Source: Lachnospiraceae bacterium UBA1759
GTDB taxonomy: Bacteria; Bacillota; Clostridia; Lachnospirales; Lachnospiraceae
Direction: 5' to 3'
Length of the DNA stretch: 51,361 bases
Assembly (NCBI GenBank): GCA_002315555.1
Contig: DCHF01000045.1
Coordinates: 1 to 51,361 of the forward strand
Shown piece after piece: positions 31,995 through 39,250 of this stretch; position 1 is the stretch's first letter; every line of letters begins with the position of its first letter. Under the pieces are notes generated by a model, which saw nothing but the letters and a program-made list of their open reading frames with translations, was not told the DNA's origin and made no database searches. Made by a program: the position numbers and the translations under genes.

Positions 31995-32957
31995 TCAATT
32001 GATCGTTTTCACTTTTTCGTGCGGCATTTCCGCTTCATCGAGCATCCAGCGCACCAGGTCTCCGGCGATGGGCATCGCCAGCTCTTCCGTGGCCTCCAGC
32101 CCCATCAGGTTCATCTTCTGTACATCCTTTGATTTCGGGATCGCGCCAAGGTAGCGAATGCCCTTTTCGGAAAGCGCCTCCTTGATGAATTCCTCCGTAT
32201 CCTCGTCCTCACACTTGTTGATGATAGCGCGCACACGGCGGATGCCGAGTCCCTCCGCCATATACTGAATGCGTTCCGCCAGCTCGATGGCCTCCGCGGA
32301 CGGCTCCACCGGGATCAGGATCGTATCCACATACTGCTCAAAGCCGCGGCCAAAGCTTTCCAGGCCGGCTTCCACATCGACCAGGACGATCTCCTTGTTC
32401 CGGGGCGTCAGGTTGGACATCAGACGGCGCGCACGGGCGTCGATGGAGCACGCGCACGCGATCAACGGATCCGTGATCTTGCCCGCGATCATTACACCCT
32501 TCAGGCGGTTCCACTCCACAAATCGATCGCCGATATCGTCAAAATACAGCGGATCGCGCTTGAAGAAATCCGGGTCGGAAAGTGCCTCGATCTCCTCGGG
32601 TTCCTCATCCGTCAGCACCATCAGCACCTCCGGGCTCTTTTCCGCACCGATCTTCCGCCACAATCCCGCATTGGAGCTGTCCGTATCCAGGACCAGCGTG
32701 CGGTAGCCGTAATACTCGAGCGCCGACGCAAACAGCGCGGACACCGTGCTCTTTCCGCAGCCGCCCTTGCCGCAGACCGCGATTCTCCGGATCTTCAGTT
32801 CCGGATTCCGTTCAAGACCGTGCTCACGGATATATTCACGAATGATTCCCGTGGCTCTGAACTTTTCTTCCGCATTCGTCGCCTTGCACAGCCCGCAGTT
32901 GATGCAGCCCTCGCCGCTGTAATACTCCGCGCCGATCGGGCAGTGAAACAGTCCCAT
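31995..32957 (-). CDS. CooC-like P-loop ATPase with N-terminal Fe-S motif
   Basis: A 320-residue MinD/NifH-superfamily ATPase. The N-terminus has a cysteine motif 'CPIGAEYYSGEGCINCGLC' (residues 6-24), then the deviant Walker A 'CGKGGCGKSTVSALF' near 64-78 with two lysines typical of the family, 'LVLDTDSSNAGLW' (switch) and 'IVLVDVEAGLESFGRG' (Walker B, Asp). CooC proteins use ATP to load nickel into CO dehydrogenase; the same fold also reactivates corrinoid proteins. No CO dehydrogenase or corrinoid protein is in the window, so the client is unknown. Transcribed with the Fe-S protein gene. Confidence 0.82.
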   Translation of the reverse strand: MGLFHCPIGAEYYSGEGCINCGLCKATNAEEKFRATGIIREYIREHGLERNPELKIRRIAVCGKGGCGKSTVSALFASALEYYGYRTLVLDTDSSNAGLWRKIGAEKSPEVLMVLTDEEPEEIEALSDPDFFKRDPLYFDDIGDRFVEWNRLKGVMIAGKITDPLIACACSIDARARRLMSNLTPRNKEIVLVDVEAGLESFGRGFEQYVDTILIPVEPSAEAIELAERIQYMAEGLGIRRVRAIINKCEDEDTEEFIKEALSEKGIRYLGAIPKSKDVQKMNLMGLEATEELAMPIAGDLVRWMLDEAEMPHEKVKTIN

Positions 32958-33010
32958 AGTACCTCCTGTTACGGCATAAAACAGCCGTATTCTTATAAAT
33001 CATTGTATTT

Positions 33011-34039
33011 TTACTTTAACGGCTTGATCCGAACCTCGCCGCTGTTCAGTGCATGTAAACGGTCCTCCGGATCCCCCGGGTAATGGACCAGAAGATGGCA
33101 GTCCGCATCCACACCGACGGCCCTTGCCGTCCGGTACGGCGGATCTCCCGCCATGACCTCCACATCATGTCCGACCACCAGCTGCCGTTTTGCATATTCT
33201 TCAAGGAACGTACGCTCCGTCAGCGTCCGGTAGACCGGAAGGAATTCATTCAAAAACTCCGCAACGATCCTCGAACGGAGTCCCTTCTGCCGCGCGCTCT
33301 CCGCGCTTTCCGGGACCAGGCTTCCCGCTACCGTCCGGATCTCCTCCGGCCAGCCGCCTTCCGGCGTGTACAGGTTAAAACCGATGCCGAGCACCGCGTA
33401 ATCCAGCTTCGCGGTCTCCATGGACAGCGCGCCTTCCGTCAGGATGCCGGCGACTTTACGGTCGTCCAGGAACAGGTCGTTGACCCATTTGATCCGGAGA
33501 TCGCCCGCAGAAAGATTCTCGCACGCCTTCTCGCACGCCTTTGCCGATACCGCCGCTGCCGCCGCCGTGATCAGCACCGCGTCCTGCGCGGGGATCTCCG
33601 GCCGGAGAAGCACACTGAAATAAAGGCCCGTGTTCTTAGGCGAATAAAACGAGCGTCCCTGACGGCCCTTTCCGGCCGTCTGCTCCTCCGCCGCGATCAC
33701 CAGTCCTTCCGGCGCGCCGTCCTGTCCGCGCGCTTTGAGGTCGTTATTCGTGGATCCGGTCCTTGCCACACACTCCACGCGGAAGAATGCTGCCGCTTCC
33801 GGCTCCAGAAACATACGGACGGTCTCTTCGGAAAGCGCGTCCGTGTTCTTAAGCAGCGCATAGCCGCGGTTGGTGGTACCATCGATCTCATAGCCTTCTT
33901 CCCGAAGCCGGCCGATGGCCTTCCAGACCGCTGCCCGCGTCACATTCAGCGTCTTTGCGATCTCCTGGCCGGAATAATACGTTCCCGGCGCCTCACAAAG
34001 CGTATTCAATACACGATCTTTTACCGTGATCTTTGCCAT
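33011..34039 (-). CDS. birA: Biotin-protein ligase / biotin repressor
   Basis: A 342-residue bifunctional BirA. The N-terminal winged helix (1-60, 'YYSGQEIAKTLNVTRAAVWK') binds DNA, and the catalytic part (80-270) has 'GSTNNDLKA', the biotinyl-AMP motif 'AGKGRQGRSFYSP', 'IKWVNDLFLDDRKVAGIL' and 'GIGFNL'. It joins biotin to carboxylase subunits and represses biotin genes. Its operon starts with uidA (stop 10 bp upstream); the biotin transporter gene bioY is only 2 kb away, divergent from uidA. SD AAAAGG. Confidence 0.93.
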   Translation of the reverse strand: MAKITVKDRVLNTLCEAPGTYYSGQEIAKTLNVTRAAVWKAIGRLREEGYEIDGTTNRGYALLKNTDALSEETVRMFLEPEAAAFFRVECVARTGSTNNDLKARGQDGAPEGLVIAAEEQTAGKGRQGRSFYSPKNTGLYFSVLLRPEIPAQDAVLITAAAAAVSAKACEKACENLSAGDLRIKWVNDLFLDDRKVAGILTEGALSMETAKLDYAVLGIGFNLYTPEGGWPEEIRTVAGSLVPESAESARQKGLRSRIVAEFLNEFLPVYRTLTERTFLEEYAKRQLVVGHDVEVMAGDPPYRTARAVGVDADCHLLVHYPGDPEDRLHALNSGEVRIKPLK

Positions 34040-34048
34040 AACCTTTTA

Positions 34049-35845
34049 TCAGTCCTCTTCCGCTGCCTTTTCTCTGTAGAACTTCTGCAGTTCGTAATAT
34101 GCCATCTTCTTGTGTACGCGGTCCTCGGCGATCAGGCCCTTACGGTTGAAATACTGCTGGATCACGCTGGTACGGCGCGGGCAGCGGAAATCATAAAGGA
34201 TCCACGGGCACATACCCTTGACATACGGGATCTTGCTCAGGATCTTGATCTGCTCCTCGTAAACGTACAGCTGATAATCCTCCGTGCCCTTATCGGACAG
34301 GGAACCGTGGTGGCCGTAGAGCGCATCGGCGCCGAATTCGGAAATGATGACCGGCTTGTCCGGGTTGCTGTTCTCAAAGAGCTGCGGCAGCTTTGCCCAG
34401 TCCGGAGAGTACCAGCCGTAGTATTCGTTCAGGCCGATGATATCGAGATAATCCGCCAGACGGTCCGCGATGGCATTCAGCTCCGCGCTGACCAGGCAGG
34501 CGGCAGAGACCATGCGGGTCTTATCGTTACGGTGTGCGCACTGCGCCAGACGGCGCATGAAGCTCAGACGCTCATCGGAATCCGCGTTTTCATTACCGAC
34601 GGACCAGATGACGACGGACGCGCGGTTGTAGTCGCGGGTGATCATCTCAAGCAGCATGTTCTCTGCACATTCGTAGGTCTTCGCACGGCGGAAACGGATG
34701 GCCCAGTAGACCGGGATCTCCTCCCACAGCATGATGCCCACGCGATCGGCGATCCTGGACATCATCTCGGTGTGCGGATAATGTGCCAGACGCATGAAGT
34801 TGCAGCCCAGCTCCTTGGCATCGCGGAAGATGCGTTCACAGGATTCCGGCGTGGTGGCCTTGCCGAGCTCAATGTGGTCCTCGTGGCAGCTGATGCCGCG
34901 CATGAACTGCTTCTTGCCATTTAAGAAAATGTCGCGGCCGATGACGCGGATCTCACGGAAGCCGACGGTGTCGGAAACGGTATCGTCCCCGTAGGTCAGA
35001 GTCACGTCGTAAAGCTTCGGGTTCTCCGGGCTCCAAAGTTCCGGGGAAACCTTGATCTCGGTCTTCAGCGCGCCTCCGGTCACCGGGATCTCCTGAGAAA
35101 TGCCCAGCTCCGGAATGGTAAGGAGCGCGTTCACCGGAACGATGGTCTCCTCCGCGCCGTCGATGACCGCGCTCACCCGGATGGTATCGTACTTCTGATT
35201 CGGCTTTAAGTCGATGCGGAAATCCTTGATGAAGGTCTTCGGTACACGGAAGATCTCAATGTCGCGGTAAACGCCGCAGTAGTTGAACCAGTCGTAGTTT
35301 TCGGTCGGAACCTGCTCGGGGCGGCGGGTACCATCGACCGCGAGCATGATACGATTCTCTTTCTGAAGAAGATCGGTAATGTCAAATACGAACGGAGTGG
35401 ATCCGCCGGAATGCATGCCCACGTACTGCTTATTCAGGAATACGCGGCAGATATAGTTTGCGGCACCGAAGCGCAGGAACACGCGCTCGTCGCCGGTCGG
35501 TTCAAAGGTGAACCTGCGGGTGTAGACCATGGAGCTTTCGTAAAGGAAGAATTTGTCCTCCACCATATTCCAGGAGCAGGGAAGCTGCATGGTCGGCCAT
35601 TCGTCAAAGGAGAAATCCTGCGGAAGGGAGAAACCTTCTGCGGAATGGGTGCGCTCCTCAAACCAGTGCTGGCGGATGCAGATCTCATACTGGTCGATGG
35701 CATAGTGCCACAGGCCGTTCAGCGATTCTCTTCTGCGGCCGCCGGTAAAGAACAGTCCCTTGTATGTGGCGTCCTTACCTTCATACTCTCCCAGATAATC
35801 CTCAAGATTGATATCCGAAACATTTTTCTGTACATATTTTTTCAT
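34049..35845 (-). CDS. uidA: Beta-glucuronidase (GH2)
   Basis: A 598-residue glycoside hydrolase family 2 enzyme that releases glucuronic acid from conjugates. Sugar-binding, immunoglobulin-like and TIM-barrel domains run in order. The acid/base Glu is near 418 in 'VIWSVGNENAD', the nucleophile Glu near 501 in 'PVIISEFGAD', and 'FNRKGL' near 566 supplies the N-x-K pair that recognises the glucuronate carboxylate and distinguishes glucuronidases from galactosidases. No signal peptide. ATG 35845 follows GGAGG; a longer frame to 35923 lacks an SD. First gene of the eight-gene array ending at the rhomboid gene. Confidence 0.92.
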   Translation of the reverse strand: MKKYVQKNVSDINLEDYLGEYEGKDATYKGLFFTGGRRRESLNGLWHYAIDQYEICIRQHWFEERTHSAEGFSLPQDFSFDEWPTMQLPCSWNMVEDKFFLYESSMVYTRRFTFEPTGDERVFLRFGAANYICRVFLNKQYVGMHSGGSTPFVFDITDLLQKENRIMLAVDGTRRPEQVPTENYDWFNYCGVYRDIEIFRVPKTFIKDFRIDLKPNQKYDTIRVSAVIDGAEETIVPVNALLTIPELGISQEIPVTGGALKTEIKVSPELWSPENPKLYDVTLTYGDDTVSDTVGFREIRVIGRDIFLNGKKQFMRGISCHEDHIELGKATTPESCERIFRDAKELGCNFMRLAHYPHTEMMSRIADRVGIMLWEEIPVYWAIRFRRAKTYECAENMLLEMITRDYNRASVVIWSVGNENADSDERLSFMRRLAQCAHRNDKTRMVSAACLVSAELNAIADRLADYLDIIGLNEYYGWYSPDWAKLPQLFENSNPDKPVIISEFGADALYGHHGSLSDKGTEDYQLYVYEEQIKILSKIPYVKGMCPWILYDFRCPRRTSVIQQYFNRKGLIAEDRVHKKMAYYELQKFYREKAAEED

Positions 35846-35927
35846 GGACTTTCCTCCAAAACAGATCATTGTAAACCAAATATAACACGGTGCATCGGAA
35901 AAGTCAGTAAAAAACAATGACATTTAG

Positions 35928-35956
35928 TTGACAATACAGTTATATTGCAGTATACT
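35928..35956 (+). promoter_or_regulatory. bioY promoter
   Basis: TTGACA (35928-35933), 17-bp spacer, TATACT (35951-35956), an almost perfect housekeeping promoter 36 bp before the bioY ATG. GTTTACAT at 35968-35975, just past the start site, resembles a BirA half-site. Confidence 0.85.
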
Positions 35957-35991
35957 GCGTACGAAAAGTTTACATTTCGAGGTATTACACG

Positions 35992-36546
35992 ATGAAAAAG
36001 TTGACAATTTACCAAATCGCCTCCTGCGCACTGATGGCCGCACTGCTCTGCATCCTGGCTCCGGTCTCCATTCCGGTCGGCGCAGTCCCGATCACCCTGG
36101 CCACCTTCGTGATCTATCTTTCCGTTTACATTCTGGGCCCCGTGGGCGGTACGATCAGCACTGCGATCTATCTCCTCCTCGGTCTGGCTGGCCTTCCGGT
36201 CTTTTCCGGCTACACCGGCGGTGTGGCCAAGCTTGCGGGCCCGACCGGCGGTTATCTGGTCGGCTACCTGTTCATCACGCTGATCGGTGGCATTTTTGTA
36301 GTTCGTTCCCGCGCAAACCTCTGGTTCTCCGGCCTCGGCCTGATCCTGGGCACGGCCGTCTTATATCTGTTCGGAACCGTATGGTTCGTGATTCTGATGG
36401 ACGTGACCTTTGCCTATGCACTGACAGTGTGCGTCCTCCCCTTCCTCCTTGTCGATCTTTGCAAGATCGTGGTCGCCACATTGGTCGGCAAACCGGTCCG
36501 CTCCGCTCTTGAGAAAGCAGGCCTGAGCTGGAGGCTTCGCAAATAA
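35992..36546 (+). CDS. bioY: Biotin transporter substrate-binding subunit BioY
   Basis: A 184-residue BioY S component with about six transmembrane helices. Family signature 'LLLGLAGLPVFSGYTGGVAKLAGPTGGYLVGY' is present (biotin-binding region, about 64-95; given here in pieces by position). It captures biotin, working alone or with a shared ECF module, whose genes are not in the window. SD is weak (CGAGG at 35979-35983). It has its own strong promoter and is probably repressed by BirA. Its stop is 20 bp before the ABC-F leader. Confidence 0.93.
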   Translation: MKKLTIYQIASCALMAALLCILAPVSIPVGAVPITLATFVIYLSVYILGPVGGTISTAIYLLLGLAGLPVFSGYTGGVAKLAGPTGGYLVGYLFITLIGGIFVVRSRANLWFSGLGLILGTAVLYLFGTVWFVILMDVTFAYALTVCVLPFLLVDLCKIVVATLVGKPVRSALEKAGLSWRLRK

Positions 36547-36549
36547 GCA

Positions 36550-36565
36550 CTACTGAATTCAGTAG
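36550..36565. other. Perfect palindrome after bioY
   Basis: CTACTGAATTCAGTAG (36550-36565) is an exact 16-bp palindrome directly after the bioY stop. No T-run follows, so it is not a terminator by itself; it abuts the ABC-F leader hairpin. Confidence 0.5.
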
Positions 36566-36567
36566 CC

Positions 36568-36642
36568 AAAACTCCCGATATGCGCTATGATGACCTTGTA
36601 CAATCCCCCCTGTACAGCATCAACACATATCGGGAGTTTTTT
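36568..36642 (+). promoter_or_regulatory. Attenuator-like leader of the ABC-F gene
   Basis: A 15-bp arm AAAACTCCCGATATG (36568-36582) is exactly repeated in reverse as CATATCGGGAGTTTT (36626-36640), enclosing a 43-nt loop with an inner GTACA/TGTAC hairpin. The right arm contains the SD (CGGGAG) and runs into TTTTTT immediately before the ATG at 36643. The fold would therefore both hide the SD and act as a terminator. Leader attenuation by stalled ribosomes is known for antibiotic-resistance ABC-F genes. Confidence 0.65.
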
Positions 36643-38649
36643 ATGCGATATCAGATACGGCATGCATTTTTTGAATATGACGATGCCACAAATATTCTTG
36701 AAGATATTAATTTTGAGATCCGCGACAGCGAGAAGATCGCCGTCGTGGGCAGAAACGGCTGCGGAAAGACGACTTTCCTCAAGCTGATCGCCGGAGAGAT
36801 CAAAATGGTCAATCTTGACAGTGACGAGGAATGCGGTATTTTCATGGCCGGACGCCAGGAGATCGGCTATCTGAAGCAGATCAGTTTCCCTGACGGAAGC
36901 GACAGTGTCGAGGAGGAGATCAAAAAAGCCTTTGCGCCGGTGTTTGCCTGTGAAAAGCGTATGGCAGAGATCGAGGAGCTTCTGAAGGACGGGGAAGACC
37001 GCCGGCTGTTTGCGGAATATGACGAGCTGCAGAAAAAGATGGAAGCTCTCCGCGGCTATACGTGGAAGCAGGATATGGATATCATGTTCCAGAAGTTCGG
37101 CTTTGCACTGGCGGATCTGGAACGTCCCATCGGCACGTTCTCCGGCGGCCAGCAGACCAAGGTCGCGTTCATCAAGCTTCTGCTCACCCGGCCGGACATC
37201 ATGCTGCTCGACGAGCCCACGAACCATCTGGACCTGCCGACCATCGAATGGCTGGAGGATTATTTGAAGAGCTATGACCGGGCCGTGGTCATCGTTTCCC
37301 ATGACCGTATGTTCCTGGACCGTGTGACCGATGTCACCTATGAGATCGAATACCATCGGATGAAGCGCTATCCGGGCAATTACTCCACCTTCATGAAGCT
37401 GAAGGAAGAAGCCATGGAGAAGCAGGAAAAGGATTACGAGGAGCAGCAAAAGGAAATTGCCCGGCTGACTGAGTGGATCGAAAAATGGAAGAACACGCCG
37501 ACCAAGGTCGCGGCTACACGGTCCAAGCGGATGGCTATCGAGCATATGGTAAAGGTGGAAAAGCCACGGCGCTTTGATACCAAAACGTTCAAGGCGCATT
37601 TCACGCCGAAGACGGAAAGCTGGCGCGAGGTCATTGCCGCGAGGAAGCTGGCGATCGGTTATGATCACCCGCTGAGCGAGGTGACGTTCCTTTTGGAAAA
37701 GGGCGAACGTCTGGCCATCATTGGTGAAAACGGAAAGGGAAAGTCCACGTTACTCAAAACGCTGGTTGGTATGATTCCGCCTCTCGGCGGGACGTTTTCC
37801 TTCGGAACAAATGTGCAATACGGCTACTTTGACCAGCAAAAGGCGGTCACCGGGCCCGTTGACCCGGAGCAGTCGGTGCTCGATAATTTCTGGGATACCT
37901 ATCCCACGCTGGGACGCGAGGATGTGCGCGGGGCCCTCGGCGCATTCATGTTTACCGCGGAAGAAGTGGAAAAGAAAATGGGTATGCTGTCCGGCGGTGA
38001 AAAGGTCCGGCTGGAGCTCTGTAAGATGTTCTATACCAAGCCGAACCTTCTGATCCTCGATGAGCCGACCAACCATATGGACATTATGGGCAAGGACGCG
38101 CTCGAGCAGATGCTGAAGACCTTTGAGGGAACGGTCCTGTTCGTCTCCCATGACCGCTATTTCATCAAGCAGATCGCAACCGGGGTCCTGGACTTCGGAA
38201 AGAACGAGGTCCGGCAGTATCACGGGACCTACGCGGAATATCTGGAGGAGAAGGATAAGCGCGAAAAAGGCTTGATTACGAACAATTACGGCGGGCCGAC
38301 CGGAAATACGGCGAACGGTAAAAACGGCGCGAATGCCACAAATTCCGGCGCTAAAAAGCCCGCTGCCCCCACCCTGGACGATGTCTTTGACAAAAAGACC
38401 TACTATAACCCCGGAAAGATCCAGTCCCGTCTTCAGAAGCAGCTGGAAAAATACGGCCAGCAGCTTGAGGAAAGCGAGGCCCGGGCGATGGAGCTTGAAA
38501 TGCAGCTCCAGGATCCCGCCCTCGGAACGGATTTCGAGAAGCTGATGGCCCTCCAGAAGGAGCTCGATGCCGAACACCACAATCAGGATACGCTCCTTGA
38601 ACGTATGCTGGAGACCGAACTTGAACTGGAAGAATTTCAGGATAAATAA
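36643..38649 (+). CDS. ABC-F family ATPase (ribosome-acting)
   Basis: A 668-residue soluble protein with two ABC ATPase domains and no membrane segments. Walker A: 'GRNGCGKTT' near 36 and 'GENGKGKST' near 361. Signatures: 'FSGGQQTKVAFIKLL' and 'LSGGEKVRLELCKMF', each followed by 'LLDEPTNH'. The interdomain linker (about 235-330) is highly charged, and a C-terminal coiled coil (about 580-668) is present. ABC-F proteins bind the ribosomal E site; some protect against antibiotics, others help translation. ATG 36643 is preferred; an in-frame ATG at 36580 lies within the leader and has no SD. Confidence 0.88.
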   Translation: MRYQIRHAFFEYDDATNILEDINFEIRDSEKIAVVGRNGCGKTTFLKLIAGEIKMVNLDSDEECGIFMAGRQEIGYLKQISFPDGSDSVEEEIKKAFAPVFACEKRMAEIEELLKDGEDRRLFAEYDELQKKMEALRGYTWKQDMDIMFQKFGFALADLERPIGTFSGGQQTKVAFIKLLLTRPDIMLLDEPTNHLDLPTIEWLEDYLKSYDRAVVIVSHDRMFLDRVTDVTYEIEYHRMKRYPGNYSTFMKLKEEAMEKQEKDYEEQQKEIARLTEWIEKWKNTPTKVAATRSKRMAIEHMVKVEKPRRFDTKTFKAHFTPKTESWREVIAARKLAIGYDHPLSEVTFLLEKGERLAIIGENGKGKSTLLKTLVGMIPPLGGTFSFGTNVQYGYFDQQKAVTGPVDPEQSVLDNFWDTYPTLGREDVRGALGAFMFTAEEVEKKMGMLSGGEKVRLELCKMFYTKPNLLILDEPTNHMDIMGKDALEQMLKTFEGTVLFVSHDRYFIKQIATGVLDFGKNEVRQYHGTYAEYLEEKDKREKGLITNNYGGPTGNTANGKNGANATNSGAKKPAAPTLDDVFDKKTYYNPGKIQSRLQKQLEKYGQQLEESEARAMELEMQLQDPALGTDFEKLMALQKELDAEHHNQDTLLERMLETELELEEFQDK

Positions 38650-38686
38650 AAAAAGGCTGTGAGAACCGGTTCTCACAGCCTTTTTT
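38649..38686. terminator. Perfect 38-bp palindromic terminator
   Basis: Bases 38649-38667 are the exact reverse complement of 38668-38686 (core GGCTGTGAGAACC), with A-rich and T-rich ends, so it works for both the ABC-F gene and the convergent nrdG. Confidence 0.92.
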
Positions 38687-38692
38687 AACGAC

Positions 38693-39238
38693 TCATTTAA
38701 ACACATCACGGTTATTTGCACCGCTCCACACAGTCAGCATACCGTTCTCCCGGGTCCGGTTCAAATCGATGATCCGCTGATTTTCAGATCCGCGGAACCG
38801 GAGCGAGATATTCTTCCGCTCCTCGATGAAGGGGCCATCGACCAGGACATCCAAAAGGGACAGCATCTCATCCGTCACCTCCGTATATTTCCGGCCGCCG
38901 GGCACCAGATCCCGGTCATACACAAAGCCCGTGTAGGACCAGATGTTTTTACCGGGCAGATTCGCGCGGAAGCGCTTCAGAAACGGCACCAGCGCACGCT
39001 GGTTCTCCGGTTCGAAGGGCTCGCCGCCCAGAAGCGTCAGGCCGGCGATATAATCCGGCTTCGTTTCCTTCAGGATATAATTCTCCGTCTCGACCGTAAA
39101 CGGCTGACCGTAGCAGAAATCCCAGGTATCCGGCTGAAAGCAGCCCTTGCAATGATTAGTGCATCCGGACACGAACAGTGTCGTGCGGACGCCCTCACCG
39201 TCTGCGATATCGCAGGTTTTGATCATTCCGTAATACAT
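38693..39238 (-). CDS. nrdG: Anaerobic ribonucleotide reductase activase
   Basis: A 181-residue radical SAM activase that generates the glycyl radical in NrdD. Cluster cysteines in 'VSGCTNHCKGCFQPD' (CxxxCxxC), and 'TLLGGEPFEPEN' binds SAM. It follows nrdD by 12 bp in one operon. Length and motifs are normal for the family. Confidence 0.94.
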   Translation of the reverse strand: MYYGMIKTCDIADGEGVRTTLFVSGCTNHCKGCFQPDTWDFCYGQPFTVETENYILKETKPDYIAGLTLLGGEPFEPENQRALVPFLKRFRANLPGKNIWSYTGFVYDRDLVPGGRKYTEVTDEMLSLLDVLVDGPFIEERKNISLRFRGSENQRIIDLNRTRENGMLTVWSGANNRDVFK

Positions 39239-39250
39239 TGGCCATCTCCA

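Noticed and set aside
33083..34924. 613-codon frame opposite birA and uidA
   Set aside because: Spans two well-supported genes on the other strand and has an Arg/His-rich composition typical of antisense frames.
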